Below, piece after piece: positions 32,469 through 41,856 of a stretch of 64,000 bases of DNA. The DNA comes from an uncultured Lachnospiraceae bacterium (GTDB taxonomy: Bacteria > Bacillota > Clostridia > Lachnospirales > Lachnospiraceae). The DNA lies in assembly GCA_910589075.1 (NCBI GenBank), contig CAJUSK010000026.1, forward strand, positions 47,096-111,095. Reading direction: 5' to 3'. Position 1 is the first letter of the stretch; each line of letters starts with the position of its first letter. The notes beneath the pieces are model-generated. The model was not told the origin of the DNA. It saw only the letters and a program-made list of their open reading frames with translations, and searched no databases. Position numbers and translations under genes: made by a program.

Positions 32469-33434
32469 TTATGACTCAGAAACCCCATAAGCGCGGGACA
32501 GCATAAGTGTCTGCAGGGCCCAGTTGTAGTGGGTCTTTTTTTCGTTCATCCGCGCACCTGCGGCACTGCCTCTGACAAAAGAAGGATCAGAAATATCCCA
32601 GCCCAGAATCGCATGGGCGTCTTCCAGATCGGCGGGACTGACACGGTATGCTTCATTGACAAGGGGGATTTGCCGGGGATGGATTACAGTTTTGCCGATG
32701 AAACCGCACAGGCGGTCCTCCTGTAGTTCACGGCGCAGCCCGTCGTCCCAGCCAGTGCCGCCATAGTATTCCCATACGGGGCCGGAAATTACATAGTCCG
32801 GGCCATATATGGCAATGATGTCGGAAAAAACCTGTGCCACGGTATGGATCCTGTGGATGGATTGGCTGACGCTTCTGCGGAAGCCGAGTACATTGCACAA
32901 ATCATTGCCGCCTACCCGTATATTCAGAACCAGATCGGATACTGCGTCCAATCTGTCTTTCAGGGTACAGAGAATGTCCGTCCGGTGTCCGGGATGGAGG
33001 AGGATGGGGCTTTCCAGAATGGGCATGATATATTTATGACAATGGTATGTTTGCTGAATATCCAGCGCAGCCTCTATATAAGTGTCTGCCGAGTCCGGAG
33101 AAAATTTGGGCAGGATATAACCTTTTACCAGATCATGTGCCTCTTCCAGACGCTTTGTCAGGTCAGTGATCTGCTGTGGATTCCTGACACGGATAAAGAA
33201 ATCGGGGAGAAAGAAAGGGGTTGTGGCATGAAGCCGGCAAAGTGTTTGCAGATTTCGGATCAGCATTTCTTCCGCCTCGGCGACACAATCATCATTGATG
33301 GTATCTTCCAGACACAATGCCATGGAAAAATGGGTGCCAAAACGGTTTTCTGGCAGGGAATGTACGATGGCAGGGTTATTGGCGGGGCAGTATAACAGAG
33401 GGCCCACATTGTAATATGGCAAGGCATCTTTCAT
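32469..33434 (-). CDS. CitE/HpcH-like C-C bond lyase, Ter-associated TIM-barrel
   Basis: The 321-residue protein starts at 33434, where SD AGGAG lies 11 bp upstream on the minus strand; the frame extends 41 residues further without an SD. It shows ALCLEDTINDD, FFIRVRNPQQI, YILPKFSPDSADTY, MPILESPILL and GGNDLCNVLGFRR, a pattern of citrate-lyase-beta-like TIM barrels with acidic metal ligands. This family of C-C bond lyases repeatedly co-occurs with TRSP-PRTase and StiP in Ter clusters and may help make a small molecule. It is convergent with that pair and divergent from the HD-Hsp90-like gene. Confidence 0.83.
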   Translation of the reverse strand: MKDALPYYNVGPLLYCPANNPAIVHSLPENRFGTHFSMALCLEDTINDDCVAEAEEMLIRNLQTLCRLHATTPFFLPDFFIRVRNPQQITDLTKRLEEAHDLVKGYILPKFSPDSADTYIEAALDIQQTYHCHKYIMPILESPILLHPGHRTDILCTLKDRLDAVSDLVLNIRVGGNDLCNVLGFRRSVSQSIHRIHTVAQVFSDIIAIYGPDYVISGPVWEYYGGTGWDDGLRRELQEDRLCGFIGKTVIHPRQIPLVNEAYRVSPADLEDAHAILGWDISDPSFVRGSAAGARMNEKKTHYNWALQTLMLSRAYGVSES

Positions 33435-33730
33435 GACAATGTTTTCTCCTGTTTTGTGTAATATGACCGTCTGCGGCCATGTCTGCAGACGATATGTGAA
33501 GGCCGGTTCTGCCTGCAACAGAGTGATTGTCTGCGTAAAGGCATGACTGCTTATCAAAAAGACATTATAGGGCAGTTTGGGAGAAATGTCAAAATTATGA
33601 TTTGCCTGCCAATCCGGCTTTTATCAGGCTTGATAGAACGGGTATGCTTTTTCGGAAATATACAATGGCGGCCGTACAGGGACACCTCATACGGCGGAGC
33701 CCGATTCTCAGGCAGGGCGCGGATGTGAAA

Positions 33731-33772
33731 ACCATAGAAGCCATGCTTCGCGAGTCTTCTATGGTCATGAAT
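33731..33772 (-). repeat. Degenerate ATTCATGACAATAG palindrome, copy 5 (inverted)
   Basis: ACCATAGAAG (33731-33740) pairs with CTTCTATGGT (33756-33765), followed by CATGAAT. Compared with other copies CAATAG has become CCATAG and CTATTG has become CTATGG, so both arms changed together and pairing is kept. Confidence 0.65.
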
Positions 33773-33814
33773 CATCAGATTTTTCAATTCCGAAAGGAAT
33801 TCAAAAACACTCTA

Positions 33815-33843
33815 TTGAAAGACAATTTATGGAAAGTTATAAT
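33815..33843 (+). promoter_or_regulatory. Promoter of the HD-Hsp90 / protease / Ter operon
   Basis: TTGAAA (33815-33820) and TATAAT (33838-33843) are 17 bp apart. The region 33435-33932 has no supported gene apart from the degenerate palindrome and this promoter. Confidence 0.78.
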
Positions 33844-33932
33844 TAAAAAGCGATGATAAAAATTGTACAGACCAGTGTCTGTAACATGATATACGATGAA
33901 ACGATTGATTGGACGCTGGAGGAGGAATCTTT

Positions 33933-36900
33933 ATGATGCATTCTGAAAAACTGGAAGAAACAACGCTCTGGAAAATTTATCAGGAAAAAACAGCTTCCGG
34001 CAAAGAGCGCAGTGATTGGGTGGAACGTGTGTACAGGGCTGCTGCAAAGTATATGATGGATGTGCGTCTGACATTTCAGAATTATACGTTGCATGACGAG
34101 ACACATATATTGAATGTGATGGATGCAATGAGCGGATTGTTGGGAGATCAAATTTCCCGGCTGACGGTGGGAGAAATGGAACTGCTGATTCTGGCAGCCT
34201 GTCTGCATGACCTGGGTATGGTGTATACCGAAAGGGAAAAGCAGCAATGCTATCAGGATAAGACGGCGTGCAGAAAATTTTTAAGGACATATTGTCCGGA
34301 ATTACTGGGGTATCCGCCGCAGGACTGGACAGAGGATATCCGCAGATGGTATCTCAGGACATTGCATCCTTTTCGGCTTCCACAGGTGTTACATAATGCA
34401 GCATGGAAAGATGTATTTGATAAACGGCCTCTGGATATGGTGCCGGAACGGTGTGTGATTGCGGTCTGTCAGGCCCATGGAGCTGGTGCGGAAGAACTTT
34501 TGCATAACAGAGATTTGGAATATTTGTCCGCAAGTGAGGTGGACCCTCTGTTCTGTGCGCTTTTGCTGCGTCTGAGCGATCTGCTGGATTTTGACGACAC
34601 CCGCGCGCCCCATATATTGTACGGCTATGCGGCCTGTAATGCAAAGAGCCGGGCTGAGTGGGACAAGCACCAAGCGTCGGCGGGGTTCCGCTATTCGCCC
34701 TCTCCTTCCGCGGACGATTTGCCCTATAAAGCGCGGTGCACCAATCCGGGCATAGAGCACGCGGTGAGAGATTTTCTGGACTGGGTGGATGAAGAACTGG
34801 CGAGCTGCGCAAAACTGCAGAAACATTGTAGGGCCGGGTGGCAGCGGGAATTCCCTTTTCCCAGAGCGGTTATGCGGAAAGAGATTGAATCGGACGGATA
34901 TATGAGCGGCGATTTTTGCCTGACCATGGACCAGGAACAGATTTTAAAACTTCTGACCGGGGAAAATCTATATGACAGTACGGATGTCTTTATCAGAGAG
35001 CTGTTGCAGAACGCCATTGACGCTACCCTGCTCCGGGGTGAAATGGAACCTGATTTTATTCCCGAACAGTCCCGTATTGATTTATGGGAATGGTATGATC
35101 AGGAAGGGAATATATGGTTCCGCATTGATGATCAGGGAACCGGTATGACACTGGGGATGTTACAGCGGTATTTTCTCAAGGTGGGCAATTCCTACTATAA
35201 TTCGCGGGAACTTGACCGGGATCTGCGGGACCATGGACAGACAGAAAGATTTAATGGAATCAGCCGTTTCGGGATCGGGTTTCTGTCCTGTTTTCTCTGT
35301 GCAGATTATGCGGAGGTTTCCACGCTGTATTTTGATCCTGATAAAAACCGCAGGGAAGAGGAAACCGCTGAATCTTATCAGACCATACGCTATGGCCTGC
35401 GTCTGCAGGTTTCCGGCCTGCGGGGTTATTTTACATTAAAGAATCAGGCGAAGTATCATCAGACGGAAGAAGAACTGCCGGCTCCGCCCGGTTATGCCGC
35501 CGGTATGCAGAAGGACTATGAGCGGGATGGCTACAGGGAGAAGCCGGGAACGTCCATCGTCATTCGCCTGAATCCGGGAAAACTCGGCACATTAAATCTC
35601 CGCGAAGCGGTAAAAAAATATTTATTGGGCGCCAGAATACCGGTATTTTATAATAACAGGCGTATTGGAAAAACCTATGAAGAATTGATGCGGGCGGCAC
35701 ATGAGCTGGAAGGAGAGAAAATCTATGAGTTGACTCCGGAGTTGAAGAAACAGTTTGACGATCATTTTCCGGCAGTGCGCGGGCAGTATCCCAAGATCGT
35801 GGTGTCCGTAACTGCGCTGGACGGGGAGAAAAACAGGATTTTACATGACTTTTCGGGTGTGGTTACGAGATTTGAAGTACGCTTTGATAAAAAAATGCGG
35901 TGGTCTGTGAAGGATCAGGTTTATGAAGTAGTCGCAGAGACTGATTTATCAGATGGAGGTATGAAGATAACGCTCAGTAGCAGAAATAAGAACCGAAAGG
36001 GTGCATATTGGAGGAGTTATGATGACTGGAAGAAGTTTGCAGACAGTTGGGATACAGAAGAAATAGCGGCTTTGCGTACAGAATTTGACAGGTGTTCTGT
36101 TTGCCCCAGGGCGGAAGATATTATGAAAGTATGGCAGCCGTTTGCTGACCAGATGGATCTGTATGAAATTTGGAAAATGTATCATGATGCGCAACAGTAT
36201 GTGGAAATGCGATTTTTGTCAGATGAGGTAATGCCTGTGAGTATAGGTCAGTTTTGCCCGGATAACCAGTTTGTAAAATTTACATATGTATATCAGGGGA
36301 TTGTAGCCGGGAATTTTTGTGATTATATTACCGTTGGCGGAGTAGCCAGTTTTGCGGTATTTCTGTCAGAGGGCATGTGGAAGCCGACTGTGGAAGTCAG
36401 CCGTTCCGGGGTATCGGGCCTGCCATTAAAGGTTTTGGTTGCGATAGGAGGCATTTGCCATAAGTATGGGATAGAAGAGTATGGAAGAATGTATTTATCC
36501 GGATTACAGGGGTGGCAAGACAGTTTTCTAAAAGAATGGCGGAATGTGCGAAATTCTGAGATGGATTCATGGATGCGGGAGAATTTGTATCACTATTTTT
36601 TGGAATTAAAACAGATGTTACAAAAACCATGTGAGGATTCGGACTCATCTTTTTTGTCATATGATACTTACAATGCAATTTTTTATAAATATCTGAAAGC
36701 GTACTTACAGGATACCTATGAGATGACAATCAACTATGAAGAGGGGCAGATACTTTCCTTTTACGAAAAGGAAGAACAGGGAACGGATGATATATTTGAC
36801 CTGCTTCCGCCAATGCTGTTCTGCAAAGCCGCAACTGCCCAAAGCCGACGGTATCTCTGTAGTGCAAATCCTGTAAACAGAAGAGGCATTACGGTTGACC

Positions 36901-37133
36901 ATCCGTTTATGATCTGGTTTCTGGAACATGCAATCCTGCTCATGCAATATTATCAAAGGCAATTTTGGCAAATTGTGAACTGCATCTGTGATAATACAGT
37001 AAACTGTATTATAGAACAATGCAATGAAATCCGGGAACAGTTGCTGGCCTTGCCGGGCTACCATGGTGTGGATGTGTCTGCTTTTCCAAAGTTGAGCGAT
37101 GCCGATTTCTGGGTAATGGAGACAGAAACATAA
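33933..37133 (+). CDS. HD domain fused to Hsp90-like (GHKL) ATPase, large conflict/stress protein
   Basis: The 1066-residue protein starts at the ATG at 33933 after SD GGAGGAGGA. The N-terminal HD-type domain (about 40-230) has HDETH (54-58), LHDLG (H92, D93) and D216 in RLSDLLDFDD. An Hsp90-like ATPase follows: N-box RELLQNAIDA (E356, N360), G1 box IDDQGTGMT (about 398-406), the SRFGIGFLS lid/G2 segment (about 444-452) and KPGTSIVIRL. The remaining about 500 residues are unassigned, with a C-terminal Cys/Trp-rich region and no membrane segment. HD-Hsp90-like fusions are known from bacterial conflict and stress loci, where they are thought to be switchable chaperone-like ATPases. It heads an operon with two proteases and TelA/TerD genes. 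Confidence 0.85.
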   Translation: MMHSEKLEETTLWKIYQEKTASGKERSDWVERVYRAAAKYMMDVRLTFQNYTLHDETHILNVMDAMSGLLGDQISRLTVGEMELLILAACLHDLGMVYTEREKQQCYQDKTACRKFLRTYCPELLGYPPQDWTEDIRRWYLRTLHPFRLPQVLHNAAWKDVFDKRPLDMVPERCVIAVCQAHGAGAEELLHNRDLEYLSASEVDPLFCALLLRLSDLLDFDDTRAPHILYGYAACNAKSRAEWDKHQASAGFRYSPSPSADDLPYKARCTNPGIEHAVRDFLDWVDEELASCAKLQKHCRAGWQREFPFPRAVMRKEIESDGYMSGDFCLTMDQEQILKLLTGENLYDSTDVFIRELLQNAIDATLLRGEMEPDFIPEQSRIDLWEWYDQEGNIWFRIDDQGTGMTLGMLQRYFLKVGNSYYNSRELDRDLRDHGQTERFNGISRFGIGFLSCFLCADYAEVSTLYFDPDKNRREEETAESYQTIRYGLRLQVSGLRGYFTLKNQAKYHQTEEELPAPPGYAAGMQKDYERDGYREKPGTSIVIRLNPGKLGTLNLREAVKKYLLGARIPVFYNNRRIGKTYEELMRAAHELEGEKIYELTPELKKQFDDHFPAVRGQYPKIVVSVTALDGEKNRILHDFSGVVTRFEVRFDKKMRWSVKDQVYEVVAETDLSDGGMKITLSSRNKNRKGAYWRSYDDWKKFADSWDTEEIAALRTEFDRCSVCPRAEDIMKVWQPFADQMDLYEIWKMYHDAQQYVEMRFLSDEVMPVSIGQFCPDNQFVKFTYVYQGIVAGNFCDYITVGGVASFAVFLSEGMWKPTVEVSRSGVSGLPLKVLVAIGGICHKYGIEEYGRMYLSGLQGWQDSFLKEWRNVRNSEMDSWMRENLYHYFLELKQMLQKPCEDSDSSFLSYDTYNAIFYKYLKAYLQDTYEMTINYEEGQILSFYEKEEQGTDDIFDLLPPMLFCKAATAQSRRYLCSANPVNRRGITVDHPFMIWFLEHAILLMQYYQRQFWQIVNCICDNTVNCIIEQCNEIREQLLALPGYHGVDVSAFPKLSDADFWVMETET

Positions 37134-37285
37134 AATGCTTCAGAGAAACAATAGCATATCCTACATTTTTGTGGTAATATTAAGTTATTATGCTGCAGCC
37201 ATGGCATAAACTGTACTTTGGGGTGAGCGCAAAGGAGTTCGGCGGTTTCCTATTGCAGTGGCTGCGGGCCGAGAGGTGACGGCAT

Positions 37286-38920
37286 ATGGGGTATCAATAT
37301 ACGGAAAAGAGATATAATGTGATAAAACTCTCTTCCCTGGAGGAATTTGTCAATATCAGAGGCGGTATAAACGGAAACCGGCAGGATGTATATTTTATCC
37401 GGGCAGTGGGTGCAGGAGCGGCCTTTGCCGGTGAAGTGACAGCCATGGACCGGGAAATGACCCGCCGGATGGATGCGGGATGGGTGGTCTATAACAGGGT
37501 GGGAACGTTTCCCACAAGTATCCCTATGGAAGAGACGAGTGTGTATACGGCCTGTTATGATACATGGGATACAGGGGGAAAACAGAACCTGTATACAAAA
37601 GCCTTTGGAGAGATGTCGGGGCTGGGAGCGATATTGAGCACGGCCTGTGGGCGGGTGTTGGATATCTGGCGGCAGTATCATCCAGGCGTCAGCGGTTCCA
37701 TGGAGCGGAATTTTGTCAGCAAGCTATTGTACTGGACAGACAGGATGGCGTCCGTGTATCTGCAGCCGTGGGACAGTGGGAAACCCATGAAGTTTGTAGC
37801 CCAGGGGATCGTAAAGGAACAGGGATATCTTTTCTGCTATTTTCTGACGCTTCTGGGGATTGATGTGTTACTGCTGCAAACGGAAACAGATATTGATGAA
37901 AAGCTGGACGGGCTGCATCTTTCAGCACAGTTTGTGCTGGGCGAGAAGCGGGCTGTTTCACTGGATACATACCGCAGGGAGGCATATTCCCCTGCCGGAA
38001 GCGGACAGTCGGTGGCGACTTTACCTGGTACTGCACATTCCGGAAATGGAATACAGTCAGGGGCTGCAAGGAACAACGAGGCTTCCTTACCGGTTTCCGA
38101 CGGTGCGGACAGGCCTGTGCGTGTGGTGATACCGCCCAGGCCCGGGAGGCGGACATCTGCTTCGCCACAGACAGGTTCGGCGGTTTCCGGTTCTCATGCC
38201 GGTGGCGGCACGGGGGCTTTGTCTGTGGGAGGCAGAGAACGTACCTTTGCAGGAAATAACCGGACACCTGTCAGTGCCCAAAGCGGCAGAGGGGGCGTTG
38301 GCAGCAGCCGGAATTTAGCCGGCACAGTCCAGGGCATGCCTGCCAGAGAACTGACATTTGAAGAACTGGCCCGGAAGGCTTCCTCCGTGGTGATGATAAC
38401 GCTGTATGACGGCGGCGGTGAAATCGTGGGTACCGGTTCGGGGATTATGATCGGACGGGGCGGATACATACTGACCAACCATCATGTGGCCTGTCACGGG
38501 CGGCGTTATTCGGTCAGAATTGAGAATGATGAAACAGTGTATGATACAGATGAAATGATTAAATACAATCAGGTTCTGGATCTGGCTGTGATCCGCATTC
38601 ACCGGGAGTTACAGCCGCTGTCGGTTTACCGGGGGAGGGAACCTCTGGTGAGAGGGCAGAAGGTGGTGGCCATAGGCAGTCCTCTGGGGCTGTTTAATTC
38701 CGTTTCCGACGGCATCATTGCCGGTTTCCGTAATATAGAGGACGTGGATATGATTCAGTATACGGCGCCTGTGACCGGCGGCAGTTCCGGCGGCGCTGTC
38801 CTGAATATGTACGGAGAAGTCATTGGCATTCATCATGGAAGTTTTGGAGAAGGGCTGAATCTGGGCCTTGCCATCGGATATGAATTTATTAATACCTTTG
38901 CGGGCGGATTTTATGCATGA
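37286..38920 (+). CDS. Trypsin-like serine protease with N-terminal YceG-like module
   Basis: The 544-residue protein has three parts. Residues 1-230 contain KPMKFVAQGIVKEQGYLFC followed by LTLLGIDVLLLQ, resembling segments repeated in the YceG-like protein of this operon. Residues 235-350 are a low-complexity Gly/Ser/Pro/Arg linker. Residues 355-544 are a trypsin/DegP-like domain with H400 in TNHHVA, D432 in LDLAVI and S501 in GGSSGGAV, plus AIGSPLGL; the triad is complete. There is no signal peptide, so it probably acts in the cytosol. The rhomboid protease gene overlaps it by 4 bp. This suggests a protease cascade triggered by stress, but substrates are unknown. Confidence 0.87.
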   Translation: MGYQYTEKRYNVIKLSSLEEFVNIRGGINGNRQDVYFIRAVGAGAAFAGEVTAMDREMTRRMDAGWVVYNRVGTFPTSIPMEETSVYTACYDTWDTGGKQNLYTKAFGEMSGLGAILSTACGRVLDIWRQYHPGVSGSMERNFVSKLLYWTDRMASVYLQPWDSGKPMKFVAQGIVKEQGYLFCYFLTLLGIDVLLLQTETDIDEKLDGLHLSAQFVLGEKRAVSLDTYRREAYSPAGSGQSVATLPGTAHSGNGIQSGAARNNEASLPVSDGADRPVRVVIPPRPGRRTSASPQTGSAVSGSHAGGGTGALSVGGRERTFAGNNRTPVSAQSGRGGVGSSRNLAGTVQGMPARELTFEELARKASSVVMITLYDGGGEIVGTGSGIMIGRGGYILTNHHVACHGRRYSVRIENDETVYDTDEMIKYNQVLDLAVIRIHRELQPLSVYRGREPLVRGQKVVAIGSPLGLFNSVSDGIIAGFRNIEDVDMIQYTAPVTGGSSGGAVLNMYGEVIGIHHGSFGEGLNLGLAIGYEFINTFAGGFYA

Positions 38921-39555
38921 CAACAGAACTTCGCAAGGTGTGTTTTTGGTTGTCAGAGGGAGATATGGATATGAATGGAAAAAAACTGCGGGTAGCTTTC
39001 AACTCTCCGGTTATTCTGGGATTTACCGGATTGTGTCTGATTGCATTGATTTTGGATTATGTGACGAAAGGATATGTGAACACCCACTTTTTCAGTGTAT
39101 ATCGTTCCTCGCTGGTCAATCCGCTCACATATGTGCGCCTGTTTGGTCATGTGGTGGGTCATGCGGGGATGGATCATTTCCTGGGGAACAGTATGTTGAT
39201 TCTGGTTGTGGGGCCGTTGCTGGAAGAAAAGTATGGTTCTTATAATATCCTGTTTATCATACTGACGACGGCTCTGGGTACGGGAATCGTGCATATGTTA
39301 TGTTTCCCCCGCAGTGCTCTTCTGGGGGCCAGCGGAGTGGTATTTGCGTTTATCATGTTATCTTCCTTTACCTGTGTACGGGATGGGGAGATACCTTTAA
39401 CATTTATACTGGTGACAGCATTGTATATCGGCGGACAGGTGTATGAGGGATTGTTCGTCAGCAGCAATGTGTCCAACCTGACCCATATACTGGGTGGTCT
39501 TGTGGGAGCGATGCTGGGATATGTGATGCATAAATATAAAATGAACCGGTATTGA
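38917..39555 (+). CDS. Rhomboid-family intramembrane serine protease
   Basis: The 212-residue protein starts at an ATG overlapping the protease stop (ATGA); internal ATGs at 38965 and 38971 after GAGGGAG are alternative starts. It has about six membrane segments. The family motifs are HAGMDHFLGN (82-91), catalytic S139 in LLGASGVVFAF, and catalytic H190 in NLTHILGGLVG. Rhomboids cut membrane proteins within or near the bilayer. Its tight coupling to a soluble trypsin-like protease and an HD-Hsp90 ATPase suggests a membrane-linked step of the same response. Confidence 0.93.
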   Translation: MTTELRKVCFWLSEGDMDMNGKKLRVAFNSPVILGFTGLCLIALILDYVTKGYVNTHFFSVYRSSLVNPLTYVRLFGHVVGHAGMDHFLGNSMLILVVGPLLEEKYGSYNILFIILTTALGTGIVHMLCFPRSALLGASGVVFAFIMLSSFTCVRDGEIPLTFILVTALYIGGQVYEGLFVSSNVSNLTHILGGLVGAMLGYVMHKYKMNRY

Positions 39556-39570
39556 TTGAGGGCAGAGTTT

Positions 39571-41856
39571 ATGTTTGCACATCAGAAACTGGATGATTTG
39601 AATGAGTATTTTTTAAACGGAAGTGACCGACCGGGTAAAAGTGTATATTTTTACCGGATTTGCGGTTACAATGACAGTGTCAGGCGTTTTCTGGTACAAT
39701 ATTATGAAGAAGCGGCAAAATCAGGTGTGGTCATAGAAGGCCGGATTCCGAACCCGGATGAAAGGAATCTGGATTATTATGAAGAAGTGATGGGGCTGGA
39801 CTTTCGGTTGGATGTGGATTTTCTGGATATAAGCCTGAAAAAATGGCTGCCCAGAATGGGAGAGCGCCAGAGAAAGCAGGTGGCTTCAGCGATTTATGAT
39901 TCTCTGACGGCAATGCGGAAAGCCGGGAAAAATGAAAATATGCTGAAAAATGCATATATCAAGTTTATGTGCTGGCTGTATTATCGGTTTGAGCGGGTGG
40001 TCAATCAACTGGGAGGCGACCGTTTTCCCAAGATATTATATGAAGGGGCCATCAGCCGGTATGAACTGGATATGCTGCATATTCTGTCAGGGGCGGGCTG
40101 TGACATCGTACTCCTGCTGTTGCAGGGGGAAGGGTCCTATCGTAAGACGGACCCGGATTCTGCCGTTTCCAGGCAGCTTGCATTGCCGGATATGGCGGAC
40201 TTTCCGGAGGGCTTCGGTATCAGGTGGCTTCGACGGGAACTGGAAGCGGACAGGAATCAGGCGCGGGTATGCGGCTCTCCCCCGCAGTTGCGGGGATGTA
40301 CCAATACATGGATGGAAGGTAAGGGACTTGCGGATATATTAAAGCCGGTGTCCGCTCGTGGAAAAGAGGACGGGGTGTATTATAACTGTTTTCTGCGCAT
40401 GAGCGGTGTGGAGGACAAACTGACATACCAGAATGATTTGTACCGTTTCTGGATGGAATTATCGGGAAGCGGCAGGAAAATTGTCATTGTGGAGCAGGAA
40501 ATGACAGCGCCGTCCAATGAAGAAATCGGTATGATCAGGAGAAACCCCTGCGACAGCCTGGACAGTCTGATACCGGAGCTTTCAAAGAATATTGTGTTTG
40601 GCGGCAATATGGAACTGCAGAAAATCATGCGGTCTGCTTTTATAGAAACAATGCGGGAAGAGGCCGCAGGGTCAACGGGAAATCTGAGCCGCCTTACGGG
40701 CAGAGCCGTTTATCTTCTGTGTTGGTTAAAGCGGTATCAGGATCAGTTATTTGCCGGCTGGGATGTATCCCGTCCTGGCTGCTTTATTTATCTGGGTGGC
40801 TGCAAAAGTGACAATGAGGCGTTTTTCCTCCGGTTTATGGGCAGATTGCCTGTGGATGTGCTGATACTGGTACCGGATTTGAACAGGCCATGCCGTCTCC
40901 GTTCTGACCGGTTGTATGAGTTGCGGTATGAGACTTCCATGGAGTTACAGCGGTTTCCACGTCAGGATGCAGGTGTACATATGCCCACTGTGGCATATCA
41001 TGCCGAACGGGAATTGGATACATTGTTATACCAGGATACAGGAATGTATCGGGAGCAGCAATTTCAAAAGGCCACTTCCATGACCCTGCAGCCCATTTAT
41101 GAGGAGATTTCCATTCTGTGGAATGCGGAAATGAAATACCGGCCCGGTTTTGAAGTGACAGATTCCATTGTCAACATGCCGGTTATATTTGCGAAAGTAT
41201 CAGGTGTGAAAGACGGCCGGGTAAAAGCGTATTGGGCAGAGGTGGACAAACTCCTGTCACAGGAAACCATACTGGTGCCGGGCGGGCCCTGTCTGCGGCC
41301 TCATGAAAATAATCCGATGAAGGCATATGTGACGCAGTTTTTAAAAAAGGGAAAATTGCAGCGGAGCAAAATAAAGGAACACCCAGCCTATACCTATGGC
41401 GTTTTGCGTGAAGAGATACAGGAACATATACTGGATAAGCTGCAGCTCCTTCTGGACCAGCGGATTATCCGGGGCACTTATGAAAATGGCACGGAATATA
41501 CAATCCTTGCAACCGTTTTAAACCTGAGCAAAAATATGGTGCGGATTCTGCAGCGGTTTGACTTTACCAAACGGAATCCCAAACTGGTATACATTCATAC
41601 ATCCGATTTTCTGATTCCGCTGGAGGACAGTATTCTGGCAGCGTTTTTGAATCTGGTAGGATTTGATGTGGTTTTTTTCATTCCTACAGGATATCAGTGT
41701 GTGGAAAAGTATTACAACAGACAAATCATGGAAGAGTATCGGATTGGGGAATATATGTATGATATGGGCATTCCCGGTTTTGACAGCAATTCCGTAAATG
41801 CCCGCCGTTCGTGGCGGGATAAGGTGTTTAAGAGAGGAGACAGAAGATGGGATTAG
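39571..41856 (+). CDS. YceG-like Ter-associated protein (putative biosynthetic-module component)
   Basis: The 761-residue protein starts at the ATG at 39571 with SD GAGGG. It resembles the YceG family found between TelA and TerD genes in Firmicutes such as Bacillus subtilis, but is longer. Two similar segments occur: FPKILYEGAISRYELDMLHI with GCDIVLLLLQ (about 150-200), and PKLVYIHTSDFLIPLEDSIL with GFDVVFFIPT (about 675-715). The trypsin-like protein carries a third version. The function is unknown; a role in making or handling a metabolite has been proposed for the family. telA starts 10 bp inside its 3' end. Confidence 0.78.
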   Translation: MFAHQKLDDLNEYFLNGSDRPGKSVYFYRICGYNDSVRRFLVQYYEEAAKSGVVIEGRIPNPDERNLDYYEEVMGLDFRLDVDFLDISLKKWLPRMGERQRKQVASAIYDSLTAMRKAGKNENMLKNAYIKFMCWLYYRFERVVNQLGGDRFPKILYEGAISRYELDMLHILSGAGCDIVLLLLQGEGSYRKTDPDSAVSRQLALPDMADFPEGFGIRWLRRELEADRNQARVCGSPPQLRGCTNTWMEGKGLADILKPVSARGKEDGVYYNCFLRMSGVEDKLTYQNDLYRFWMELSGSGRKIVIVEQEMTAPSNEEIGMIRRNPCDSLDSLIPELSKNIVFGGNMELQKIMRSAFIETMREEAAGSTGNLSRLTGRAVYLLCWLKRYQDQLFAGWDVSRPGCFIYLGGCKSDNEAFFLRFMGRLPVDVLILVPDLNRPCRLRSDRLYELRYETSMELQRFPRQDAGVHMPTVAYHAERELDTLLYQDTGMYREQQFQKATSMTLQPIYEEISILWNAEMKYRPGFEVTDSIVNMPVIFAKVSGVKDGRVKAYWAEVDKLLSQETILVPGGPCLRPHENNPMKAYVTQFLKKGKLQRSKIKEHPAYTYGVLREEIQEHILDKLQLLLDQRIIRGTYENGTEYTILATVLNLSKNMVRILQRFDFTKRNPKLVYIHTSDFLIPLEDSILAAFLNLVGFDVVFFIPTGYQCVEKYYNRQIMEEYRIGEYMYDMGIPGFDSNSVNARRSWRDKVFKRGDRRWD

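Noticed and set aside
33602-33856. 84-codon plus-strand frame before the HD-Hsp90 gene
   Set aside because: It spans a degenerate palindrome and the promoter, and lacks an SD.
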